DNA of 44,413 nt, taken from Erysipelotrichaceae bacterium (GTDB lineage Bacteria > Bacillota_I > Bacilli_A > Erysipelotrichales > Erysipelotrichaceae). The notes beneath the pieces were generated by a model. That model saw only the letters and a program-made list of their open reading frames with translations. It had not been told where the DNA came from and searched no databases. The stretch is from assembly GCA_017432895.1 (NCBI GenBank), contig JAFRIG010000072.1, positions 1-44,413 on the forward strand, read 5' to 3'. How positions within the stretch are numbered: the stretch's first letter is position 1; each line of letters opens with the position of its first letter. The position numbers and the translations under genes were made by a program. Of the stretch, positions 34,031 to 41,507 are shown one piece after another.

Positions 34031-34055
34031 GAAGCGGTCTCAGCGATCGCTTTTT
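34031..34055 (+). terminator. Terminator between the DUF4236 and transglutaminase genes
   Basis: AGCGGTC (34033-34039) pairs with GATCGCT (34045-34051, one G-T pair) and is followed by TTTTT. It lies just before the ribosome site of the next gene, so it may act as an attenuator for the pilus operon. Confidence 0.7.
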
Positions 34056-34068
34056 GAGGATACAGGGC

Positions 34069-35007
34069 TTGAAAGTTTTAAAACTGCTCATGGTGATCAT
34101 GATGTCGATGACGCTGATGGGCTGTTCCAGCGATCAGCAGACTATACCGGAATCCAGACCTTCTTCAGGTTCTGAATCGACATCGGAACCTGAGAGCACG
34201 GAAAGATACGAAGTACCGGAATTTGCGGATTCGGTGTTCGATAAGGATGCCGCCAGAAGCAAGAACGGAGCCTACATCGATCTGTCCAACGTCTCCAAAG
34301 GATATGTAGCGGTCTCGGCCGTCTCCGATGCCCGACTCAAGTTCCAGGTCATCACCGATGTTACCTATAACTACGATCTGTCCAACAATGGGGAAGTATC
34401 TATCTTCCCGCTACAGTCGGGGAATGGCGAATATCAGTTCAGGGTGATGGAGAATGTAACAGAGAACCGTTATGCGATCATGTTCGATGTCAGTGAAAAG
34501 GTCACGCTTGAAGATGAGTTCCAGCCCTTTATCCGACCCAGTGATTACGTTTCCTATACCAGGGATTCAGAGTGTGTGAAACTGGCTTCATCATTTGCGC
34601 AAGAGTCAACGGATGTCTTCGATCTGATCCACAAGGTCTACGATTACGTCTGTGCCAATGTCAAATACGACAAGAAGAAGGCGGAAACGGTGCAATCGGG
34701 TTATCTGCCTGATCCTGATGAGACATTGTCGACGGGCAAGGGCATCTGTTTCGATTATGCGTCTTTGACGGCGGCGATGCTTAGATCGCAAGGGATACCG
34801 GTCAAGGTCATCTTCGGCCACGTATCACCTAACAATCTCTATCACGCCTGGAATATGTTTTATACGGAAGAAGCGGGCTGGGTCACGGTCGAATTCAAGG
34901 TCGATCAGCAGACATGGACCCGCATGGATCTGACTTTCATGGCCAATGGTTCGAATCTGAAATTCATCGGCGATGGCAGCAATTATGCGGATGTATACGA
35001 GTATTAA
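34069..35007 (+). CDS. Transglutaminase-like lipoprotein
   Basis: The TTG at 34069 is chosen as start: GAGGA lies eight bases upstream and the frame then opens with a lipoprotein signal (KVLKLLMVIMMSMTLMGC, lipobox LMGC). The mature protein has a Ser/Glu-rich spacer, then a beta-rich region, then a transglutaminase/protease fold with Cys in GKGICFDYAS, His in NLYHAWNMF and Asp in WTRMDL. It would be anchored outside the membrane and may process or crosslink proteins. It heads the pilus-like gene run, suggesting a role in pilin maturation or surface attachment; this is inferred. Confidence 0.85.
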   Translation: MKVLKLLMVIMMSMTLMGCSSDQQTIPESRPSSGSESTSEPESTERYEVPEFADSVFDKDAARSKNGAYIDLSNVSKGYVAVSAVSDARLKFQVITDVTYNYDLSNNGEVSIFPLQSGNGEYQFRVMENVTENRYAIMFDVSEKVTLEDEFQPFIRPSDYVSYTRDSECVKLASSFAQESTDVFDLIHKVYDYVCANVKYDKKKAETVQSGYLPDPDETLSTGKGICFDYASLTAAMLRSQGIPVKVIFGHVSPNNLYHAWNMFYTEEAGWVTVEFKVDQQTWTRMDLTFMANGSNLKFIGDGSNYADVYEY

Positions 35008-35018
35008 GGAGGAAGTCT

Positions 35019-36065
35019 ATGGCAAAACAGGAAAAATTAAGCCTCTTGGGAATCAGTGCTTTCTGTGAAAGCATGGCTTCGATGCTGGGTGCAGGCATCG
35101 ATACCGGCGAAGCGGTGTCTTTGCTGAAGCAGAAGGGCAAGGAAAACGGCCCTTTGAATCAGGGGATCGAAGTCATTAGAGAGAAGGTGGAAGAAGGCTC
35201 TTCTTTGAAGGATGCGATGGAAGAAAGCGGCATGTTCCCGCAATACGTTCTGGATATGGTGAAAACGGGCGAATCGACCGGCAAGAGCGAAGATGTCTTC
35301 AGTAGACTTGCGGATTACTATGGCCGTCAGCATACCCTTTCCGAGAAGATCAAAACGACAATCATCTATCCTTTGGCGATGATATTACTGATAATCATCG
35401 TGCTTTTCCTGATGCTGAAGATGGTCCTGCCGGCTTTCTCCAATGTCTATGAAACTCTGACGGGTTCATTATCCGAGAGCTCCTACAGCTACATCAGCTA
35501 CGCCTATCTGTTTTGCCGGGTAGCTCTGATCCTGATGAGCGTTCTGGTTCTGGTTATTGCCATAGCTTATCTTTTATACCGCAGCGGTTACCGCAAGCAG
35601 ATCCTGAAGCTGGTGAAGAAGATCCCCGGCTGTAAGGACATTCTGGAAAATCTGGCGTTATATCGCTTTACTTCCGCTTTCGAAGTCTTCATGTCCAGCG
35701 GTTATCTGCAGGATGAGGCAGCCAGCAAGGCAAAGAAGATGTGTGGCGATGATGAGGTCGAAGCAAGGATAGGCAAGCTGGAAGATGAGATGATGCAGGG
35801 TCATGGTTTTGCCTACAGCGCCAATGAGAGCGAACTGTATGAACCGATCTATGCCAGGATGCTGATACCGGCAGAGAAGAGCGGCAATACGGAGAGTGCT
35901 TTGAAAAGACTCAGCGGTTTGCTTTCGGATAGTGTCATGAGTAAGGCGGACAGCTTACTTAGTTCGCTGGAGTCGGTGCTTTCCGGTGTGCTGATGGTGA
36001 CGGTCGCCATCGCTTTGCTTAGTGTCATGCTGCCGCTGATCGGCATCATGAATTCGATAGGATGA
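35019..36065 (+). CDS. Type II secretion/type IV pilus platform protein (GspF/PilC-like)
   Basis: The ATG at 35019 follows AAGGAGGAAG. The 348-residue protein has the duplicated T2SSF layout: first cytoplasmic helical domain (about 5-110, including GIDTGEAVSLLKQKG and MVKTGESTGKSEDVF), TM helices near 115-140 and 165-190, second cytoplasmic domain with the repeat pattern LIPAEKSGNTESALKRL, and a C-terminal TM helix. This inner-membrane platform couples the ATPase to pilin assembly. It lies 11 bases after the lipoprotein gene. Confidence 0.92.
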   Translation: MAKQEKLSLLGISAFCESMASMLGAGIDTGEAVSLLKQKGKENGPLNQGIEVIREKVEEGSSLKDAMEESGMFPQYVLDMVKTGESTGKSEDVFSRLADYYGRQHTLSEKIKTTIIYPLAMILLIIIVLFLMLKMVLPAFSNVYETLTGSLSESSYSYISYAYLFCRVALILMSVLVLVIAIAYLLYRSGYRKQILKLVKKIPGCKDILENLALYRFTSAFEVFMSSGYLQDEAASKAKKMCGDDEVEARIGKLEDEMMQGHGFAYSANESELYEPIYARMLIPAEKSGNTESALKRLSGLLSDSVMSKADSLLSSLESVLSGVLMVTVAIALLSVMLPLIGIMNSIG

Positions 36066-36068
36066 AAC

Positions 36069-36383
36069 ATGTATCGGGATGTTAAGGGAAAGACACTTCT
36101 AAAGATCCTGGCTGTGCTTGTGATAGCGGCAGCGCTGTTTTTCGGCTATCGCAGTTTCAGAAAGAGAGCGGACAGGGATCTGAGTGATGAGAGTATTGCG
36201 GCTATTAAGCAGGCCATCGAGCGTGCGGCTTTGCAATGCTACGTCGTGGAAGGAGCCTATCCGGTCAATCTTGATTATCTTAAACAGTATTACGGTCTGA
36301 CCATCAATGAGAACACCTATTATGTGGTTTATGACGCTTATGCCGAGAACCAGCTGCCGGATATCCGGGTCGTCAGGAAGTAG
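36069..36383 (+). CDS. Small pilin-like protein 1
   Basis: The 104-residue protein has one TM helix (about 9-27, LLKILAVLVIAAALFFGYR) and an extracellular part with IKQAIERAALQCYVVEGAYP then YLKQYYGL, similar in pattern to the alpha-1/C-terminal portion of GspG/ComGC-type pseudopilins. It lacks the canonical prepilin peptidase site (Gly-Phe and Glu at +5). It starts three bases after gspF. Role inferred from layout and position. Confidence 0.65.
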   Translation: MYRDVKGKTLLKILAVLVIAAALFFGYRSFRKRADRDLSDESIAAIKQAIERAALQCYVVEGAYPVNLDYLKQYYGLTINENTYYVVYDAYAENQLPDIRVVRK

Positions 36384-36387
36384 GAAC

Positions 36388-36843
36388 ATGAAAGAGAAAC
36401 AGTCAAGCAATGAATTCAGCTTAATGATCATGACGGCTTTCTTCATCATGTCTTTTCTGCTGCTGGTGATCTTCGGTACGGGTATCTACCGCAATATCGC
36501 CGTCTCCCAGGAAGAAAGTTCACTTTCCAGGACTCTCTCTTCTTATCTGCATACCGCTTCAAAAATGAATGAAGCCGGTATCTATTCGGAAGTTAAAGAA
36601 GGCCATGAGGTTCTGGTGGTGAAAGATGGCGATACGGGTTATGGTAACCGGATCTATCTGCTGGATGGCTATCTGGTGGAGGATTTCGGTAGACTTGATG
36701 ATGAATTACATACCGCTTCGGCCTTGAAGATCGCGCAAACGGCTGTTTTTGAGATCAAAGAGCTGAGTGAGACTTTGCTGAAGGTGACGACGAGCGACGG
36801 AAACGTCTTTATCAGCCGTGTGAAAGGAGAGGGCGATGAATAG
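36388..36843 (+). CDS. DUF4860-like pilus-operon protein (pilin-like 2)
   Basis: The ATG at 36388 follows AGGAA; the protein has 151 residues with one N-terminal TM helix (about 10-32, FSLMIMTAFFIMSFLLLVIF) and an extracellular domain containing GNRIYLLDGYLVEDFG. This matches the DUF4860 proteins known beside GspF and PilT-type genes in Clostridia. No classical prepilin leader is seen. It overlaps the next gene by eight bases. Confidence 0.72.
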   Translation: MKEKQSSNEFSLMIMTAFFIMSFLLLVIFGTGIYRNIAVSQEESSLSRTLSSYLHTASKMNEAGIYSEVKEGHEVLVVKDGDTGYGNRIYLLDGYLVEDFGRLDDELHTASALKIAQTAVFEIKELSETLLKVTTSDGNVFISRVKGEGDE

Positions 36844-37237
36844 GAAGAATCTGGGCGTCGAGATCATCGTGATCCTGGCGGTCTTCATCATGTCGATCTC
36901 CATTTTAAGCAAGGCCTTCGTCATGGCCAAATCAAGAAGCAGCGAAGCAGCCAGACTTTCCGATGCGGTAACTTTGGCTTCCAATGCAGCCGATGTCTTT
37001 CTGGCTTGCGATGATGAAAAAGAGATGCTGAAGGTCCTCAATGAAAACGGCAATGCCGAACTGAAAGATGGATTGAATGTTTATTATGATAACGATCTTA
37101 GACCGGCGGTTTCGGGTGCTTTCAAAGTCGTGATCGATCAGAAAGATGAAGGGGACTTCACTAAAGCCTATATCAGCATCTTCTATGGTGAAGAAGAGAT
37201 CTATGCCATTGAGACGGGCAAGGAGGCCAAAAAGTGA
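36836..37237 (+). CDS. Small pilin-like protein 3
   Basis: The 133-residue protein starts after AAGGAGAGGG. It has the short leader MNRKNLG, then VEIIVILAVFIMSISILSKA, which resembles a type IV pilin helix with a Glu two residues after Gly instead of five. The rest is a small soluble domain. Start and stop overlap both neighbours (stop ends at 37237, next start 37234). Confidence 0.65.
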   Translation: MNRKNLGVEIIVILAVFIMSISILSKAFVMAKSRSSEAARLSDAVTLASNAADVFLACDDEKEMLKVLNENGNAELKDGLNVYYDNDLRPAVSGAFKVVIDQKDEGDFTKAYISIFYGEEEIYAIETGKEAKK

Positions 37238-37572
37238 ATACGGGTCGTCTGAGATTAGGGATGCTATCGATCCTGCTTACGATCATCGTCATCTGCATGA
37301 GCGTTCTTTCGCTTTTGTCTTTCGCGACTTCTTCGGCTGATCTGCGTCTGGCCAAACGCTATGCCAGGACGGTGGAGATCCGTTATCAGCTGGAAGAGGA
37401 AGGCCGGCGCCTGCTGATGGAGTCGGGTGAGGATGCTATAATTGATACGGAAATATATAAAGACGGTTACAAACTGGTCATCAAAGCCGATGGAGGAAAC
37501 ATTACGACCTGGAGTATCGAAAAAGTCTGGGAAGAAGACACTTCGATCGATGACCTTTGGGAGGGCAACTAA
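37234..37572 (+). CDS. Small pilin-like protein 4
   Basis: The 112-residue protein starts at GTG inside AAAAAGTGAATACG, overlapping the previous stop by four bases. It has a basic leader ending RLRLG, a TM helix (about 9-30, MLSILLTIIVICMSVLSLLS) and a short acidic extracellular part. It is probably a minor subunit of the same apparatus. The PilT-like gene begins at the next base. Confidence 0.62.
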   Translation: MNTGRLRLGMLSILLTIIVICMSVLSLLSFATSSADLRLAKRYARTVEIRYQLEEEGRRLLMESGEDAIIDTEIYKDGYKLVIKADGGNITTWSIEKVWEEDTSIDDLWEGN

Positions 37573-38622
37573 ATGAATATTGAAGAGATTATCACTAATG
37601 CCGTTAAAGCGGATGCTGCGGATATCTTTCTGATCGCCGGCTTGCCTTTGACCTACAAGATAAACGGCAGCCAGAATCGGATCGGCGATATGCTGTATCC
37701 GGAAGATGTCGAAAAGCTGGTCAGAGAGATCTATACGATAGCCAATCGCGATACGGTCAATATCGACAAAGGTCTCGATGATGACTTCTCTTTCGCCAAA
37801 GGCGGTTTGGGACGCTTCAGAGTCAATGCCTTCAGACAACGCGGTTCTTTGGCTGCTGTCATCAGACTCATCAAATTCGGTATTCCCGATCCGGTCGAAA
37901 TGAACATTCCGGAAAGTGTTTTGTCTTTGGCCGATAACAAAAAAGGTCTGGTCCTGGTCACCGGTTCCGCCGGTTCGGGCAAATCGACCACGCTGGCCTG
38001 CATGATCGACAGGATCAACAAGAACAGAGAATGTCACATCATCACGATGGAAGATCCGATCGAATTCATCCACCGTCATGAAAAATCCATTGTCACCCAG
38101 AGGGAAGTCTACATCGATACTCCGGGTTATCTGGAATCTTTGCGTTCCGCTTTAAGAGAAAGCCCCGATGTCATCCTTTTAGGTGAGATGCGAGATTATG
38201 AAACGATCTCCGCCGCCATCACGGCTGCCGAGACAGGCACCTTACTGATCTCGACTTTACATACATCTTCAGCCATCAATACGATCAGCAGGATCATCGA
38301 CGTCTATCCGGCTTCCCAGCAGCATCAGGTCAAGATACAGCTGGCTCAGATCCTCAAGGCCATCGTCTCGCAACAGCTGGTCACCGGTGTCAATGGCGAA
38401 CAGATCCCGGCTTTCGAAGTTCTGAAGAATAATACAGCTATTCAGACCATGATCAGGGAAGATAATCTCCATCAGATCACCGGTGTCATGTCAAGGTCGG
38501 CTGCCGAAGGCATGTTTACGATGGACACCTACCTTTACAATCTGTATAAGCAAGGCAAGATCAGTAAGGAAGAACTCCTGGTATCCTGCGTCAACCACGA
38601 AAAAATGCTCGAAAGAGTATAA
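37573..38622 (+). CDS. PilT-like secretion/pilus ATPase
   Basis: The 349-residue protein has an N-terminal PilT domain (IITNAVKADAADIFLIAGLP), the core Walker A GSAGSGKSTT (131-140), the Asp box TMEDPIEF, Walker B VILLGEMRD and the His box TGTLLISTLHT. It is a hexameric ATPase, more PilT than PilB in sequence. It is the only ATPase of this cluster, so it may drive assembly or both extension and retraction. It abuts the fourth pilin-like gene and is followed by a strong terminator. Confidence 0.94.
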   Translation: MNIEEIITNAVKADAADIFLIAGLPLTYKINGSQNRIGDMLYPEDVEKLVREIYTIANRDTVNIDKGLDDDFSFAKGGLGRFRVNAFRQRGSLAAVIRLIKFGIPDPVEMNIPESVLSLADNKKGLVLVTGSAGSGKSTTLACMIDRINKNRECHIITMEDPIEFIHRHEKSIVTQREVYIDTPGYLESLRSALRESPDVILLGEMRDYETISAAITAAETGTLLISTLHTSSAINTISRIIDVYPASQQHQVKIQLAQILKAIVSQQLVTGVNGEQIPAFEVLKNNTAIQTMIREDNLHQITGVMSRSAAEGMFTMDTYLYNLYKQGKISKEELLVSCVNHEKMLERV

Positions 38623-38639
38623 ACACGATCACATTAAAA

Positions 38640-38669
38640 GATCCCGGAAGTTCCGGGATCCTGTTTTTT
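38640..38669. terminator. Terminator between the pilus operon and HPr-LdhA
   Basis: GATCCCGG pairs with CCGGGATC around AAGTT; the + strand tail is CTGTTTTTT and the - strand tail has four Ts. It separates two convergent genes and may serve both. Confidence 0.88.
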
Positions 38670-39969
38670 ATTTGACTTTTACTTCGGCTGAACCCAGGTC
38701 CTTGCCCTGATTGAAGTTGCGGGCATTTTCCATCGTCTGTACGGCGATGGCCTGCATGGCTTCCCTGGTAAAGAAGGCCTGATGGGAGGTTAAGACCAGT
38801 TGCGGGAACATTTGCAGTCGCGCAGTGATGGAATGAGGCAGTGCCTCATCGGAACGGTCGGTATAGACGTTTTCATCTTCGCCTTCATAGACATCCAGGG
38901 CTACGGCCTGGAACTTGCCCTGTTTGAGGGCATCGATCAGAGCCTGAGCATCGATCAAGGGTCCTCGGGCCGTGTTCACCAGCATGACCGTATCTTTCAT
39001 CTTGGCGATGGCCTTTTCATCGATCAGATGGTAGGTGCCGCCTTCGCCCATGATGAGGGGTACATGAAGGGAGATAAGGTCGGAGGTTGAAAGCAGTTCG
39101 TCGAGATCGACATAAGTAAATAATCCTTCTTCTTCCAGGGCCCGGTTGGGGAATGCATCCCAGGCGATGACTCTCATGCCATAGCCTTTGGCGATCCTGG
39201 CGAAGCATTCGCCGATCTTGCCGGTACCGACGACACCACAGACCTTGTTGTGCAGATCGACACCTAATAAGCCGGAAAGGGCGAAGTTGTTTTCTCTGAC
39301 TTTGCGATCGGCCCGATGCAGCCGGCGGTTGGCTTCCTGAATGATGGCCATGGCGTGTTCGGCTACCGCATAAGGCGAATAGGCCGGAACGCGGGCGACT
39401 TTGATGTCATATTTCTTGCAGGCTTCAAGGTCGACATTGTTGAAACCGGCGCAGCGAAGAAGTATCAGTCTGATGCCTTCTTCATGTAAGACGTCGATGA
39501 CTTCAGAGGAAGCGTCGTCGTTGACGAAGATACAGATGGCATCGTGGCCTCTAGCCAATGCCGCTGTTTCCAAGGTCAGCCTGGATTCCAGGAAGTCGAG
39601 GCTGATATTGTAGGTACCGGGTCCTTCTTCAGCCAGACGGGAGAAGAAGAGACGGTCATAATCCTTGGTATTGAAGAAGGCGATCTTTAAGACGCTGTCC
39701 TGGCTTTCTTCGATACAGTCGGTACAGACGATATCTTTAAGTTGCTCAAAGGCACTTTCTTCTTCCGGTCCTTCGATGCTTACGCTCAAACTATCGCCTT
39801 TCTTGGCATCAAGGGAAAGTATCTGCAGGACATCCTTGGCGTTGATCGTTTTGTTATTGCATCTGATCGTGACGCTGCTTTTTAAGCCGGCGCAAAAGCG
39901 GGCGATCAAAGCAGCCGGTCGGGCGTGGATGCCGATCGGGTTTTCAACTACACAGTTAAAGCTTTTCAT
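38668..39969 (-). CDS. HPr domain fused to fermentative D-lactate dehydrogenase
   Basis: The 433-residue protein begins with a complete HPr domain (1-84) with NPIGIHARPA, phospho-accepting His15 and Arg17 at the exact canonical numbers, and TINAKDVLQILSLDAKKGD, where the regulatory Ser46 is replaced by Asp46. From residue 93 it is a full D-2-hydroxyacid dehydrogenase of LdhA type: CIFVNDDAS, RCAGFNNVDL, VPAYSPYAVAEHA, NAD motif GTGKIG (248-253), Arg335, Glu362 and His396 in TSHQAF. It should reduce pyruvate to D-lactate. The ATG follows AGGAGA. The fusion would let PTS phosphate or HPr kinase partners contact a fermentation enzyme; this is inference. Confidence 0.95.
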   Translation of the reverse strand: MKSFNCVVENPIGIHARPAALIARFCAGLKSSVTIRCNNKTINAKDVLQILSLDAKKGDSLSVSIEGPEEESAFEQLKDIVCTDCIEESQDSVLKIAFFNTKDYDRLFFSRLAEEGPGTYNISLDFLESRLTLETAALARGHDAICIFVNDDASSEVIDVLHEEGIRLILLRCAGFNNVDLEACKKYDIKVARVPAYSPYAVAEHAMAIIQEANRRLHRADRKVRENNFALSGLLGVDLHNKVCGVVGTGKIGECFARIAKGYGMRVIAWDAFPNRALEEEGLFTYVDLDELLSTSDLISLHVPLIMGEGGTYHLIDEKAIAKMKDTVMLVNTARGPLIDAQALIDALKQGKFQAVALDVYEGEDENVYTDRSDEALPHSITARLQMFPQLVLTSHQAFFTREAMQAIAVQTMENARNFNQGKDLGSAEVKVK

Positions 39970-40072
39970 TATTGGTTTCTCCTATGTCCAATTAAATATT
40001 AACATATCATGATCGCTGATTTAGCCAAGATTCTTATGCCGTTTTATGGTGCGTTTGCAGGCGGTTGTAGAT

Positions 40073-40078
40073 TATAAT
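40073..40078 (+). promoter_or_regulatory. -10 box of the glycerol-3-phosphate oxidoreductase operon
   Basis: TATAAT ends seven bases before the ATG at 40086, with no ribosome site between them. An in-frame ATG at 40077 lies within the box itself and would not be in a transcript starting about seven bases downstream. Confidence 0.6.
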
Positions 40079-40085
40079 GAAATTG

Positions 40086-41507
40086 ATGTTTGATGTAGTA
40101 ATAATTGGAGCAGGTATAACCGGTTCTTTGATCGCTCACAGGCTGAGCAAATCTGATCTTAGGGTTTTGGTTCTAGAAAAGGAGAATGATGTTGCTGAAG
40201 GTGCGACAGGGGCCAACTCGGCCATGGTGCACTCTGGACACGATCCGAAACCCGGTACTCTCAAGTGTAAATATAATCTTGAAGGCAACAGGATGTTCCC
40301 CGATCTGTGCAAGGAACTGCAGGTCTCTTATGTGCCGATAGGTGCCTATGTGGCATCCGGGTCGCCGGAAGAAGAGGAAAGACTTGAAGTTCTGATAAAC
40401 CAGTGTAAAGAAAGGAATGTCCCTTTTGAAGTGTTGAGTGGCGAAGAGGCCAAAAAGGAAGAGCCTCATCTGGCCGATCGCATCTCCAAGGTTTTGTCTC
40501 TACCTTCGACCGGTATCGTGACGCCTTGGGAAGTTACGATCGCGGCCATGGAAGAAGCAATGTTAAATGGGGTCGAGCTTAGGCTTGACTGTGAAGTAAA
40601 AAAGATCGAAAAGAAGGATGATGCTTTTTTGATCAACGATGAGATCGAGGCTAAAGTTCTGGTCAACTGTGCCGGGGCACATTGCGATGAGATCACCGGT
40701 ATGCTTAGACCTTCACCTTACAAGGTCTTGCCTAAGAAAGGCGAATATTTCGTTTTGGATCATCTCGACGGTTCTTTCGTGAAGCACGTCATCTATCCGG
40801 TTCCGACAGCCAAGGGCAAGGGCGTTTTAGCCGTACCTACCGTTCATGGCAACGTGATGCTGGGGCCCAATTCCGACTTTACCGATGATCCGGAAGACGA
40901 TGCGACGGGGGACGGTCTGGAATATATCAGAAATCAGATCGTCAACACCATGAAGGATGTGCCTTATCACAAGATGATCCACACTTTCGCCGGTCTCAGA
41001 CCCAATATCGATCTGAGCGATTTCTACATCAGGGAAGATGAAGAAATAAACAATTTCATTCATGTGGCTGGTATCGAATCACCGGGCTTAAGTGCTGCTC
41101 CGGCCATCGCCAGAGATGTGGTCGATGAGATGATATTGCCGAAATTCACATCTAAAGAAAAAGAAAATTACGTGCATCGCAAGCCTTTCATCAGAATGGA
41201 TGAGATGTCGGATGAACAGATCAATGAACTTATAGCTAAAGACAGCTCATTTGGTAAACTGGTTTGCCGTTGCGAGAAGATCTCGGAAGGCCAGATCAGA
41301 GATGTCATCAACCGCAAGTGCGGAGCGACGACGATCAAAGGCGTCAAGATGCGCTGTCGGCCGGGTATGGGCAGATGCCAGGGCGGTTTTTGCGAACCTG
41401 AGGTTTTGAAGATCCTGGCACAGGAACTGCATAAAAAGCCGGATGAGATCCTTTTGGATAAGGATGGGTCCAATGTTTGCGTGGCGTATGCCAAGGAGGA
41501 ACTGTAA
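40086..41507 (+). CDS. GlpA-like FAD-dependent glycerol-3-phosphate dehydrogenase subunit
   Basis: The protein has 473 residues. It starts MFDVVIIGAGITGSLIA with the FAD-binding GxGxxG, has the DAO-fold body including GANSAMVHSGHD and GLRPN, and ends in a BFD-like [2Fe-2S] domain with LVCRCEK and MRCRPGMGRCQGGFC (four Cys). It resembles the Firmicutes anaerobic GlpA/L-2-hydroxyglutarate oxidase-like group. It would oxidise sn-glycerol-3-phosphate to dihydroxyacetone phosphate with its GlpB-like and DUF1667 partners. The stop overlaps the next start (TAATG). Confidence 0.9.
   Translation: MFDVVIIGAGITGSLIAHRLSKSDLRVLVLEKENDVAEGATGANSAMVHSGHDPKPGTLKCKYNLEGNRMFPDLCKELQVSYVPIGAYVASGSPEEEERLEVLINQCKERNVPFEVLSGEEAKKEEPHLADRISKVLSLPSTGIVTPWEVTIAAMEEAMLNGVELRLDCEVKKIEKKDDAFLINDEIEAKVLVNCAGAHCDEITGMLRPSPYKVLPKKGEYFVLDHLDGSFVKHVIYPVPTAKGKGVLAVPTVHGNVMLGPNSDFTDDPEDDATGDGLEYIRNQIVNTMKDVPYHKMIHTFAGLRPNIDLSDFYIREDEEINNFIHVAGIESPGLSAAPAIARDVVDEMILPKFTSKEKENYVHRKPFIRMDEMSDEQINELIAKDSSFGKLVCRCEKISEGQIRDVINRKCGATTIKGVKMRCRPGMGRCQGGFCEPEVLKILAQELHKKPDEILLDKDGSNVCVAYAKEEL

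Noticed and set aside
33925..34068. Upstream extension of the transglutaminase lipoprotein
   Set aside because: It overlaps the DUF4236 gene and a terminator and would bury the signal peptide; the TTG at 34069 has a ribosome site and gives a proper lipoprotein signal.
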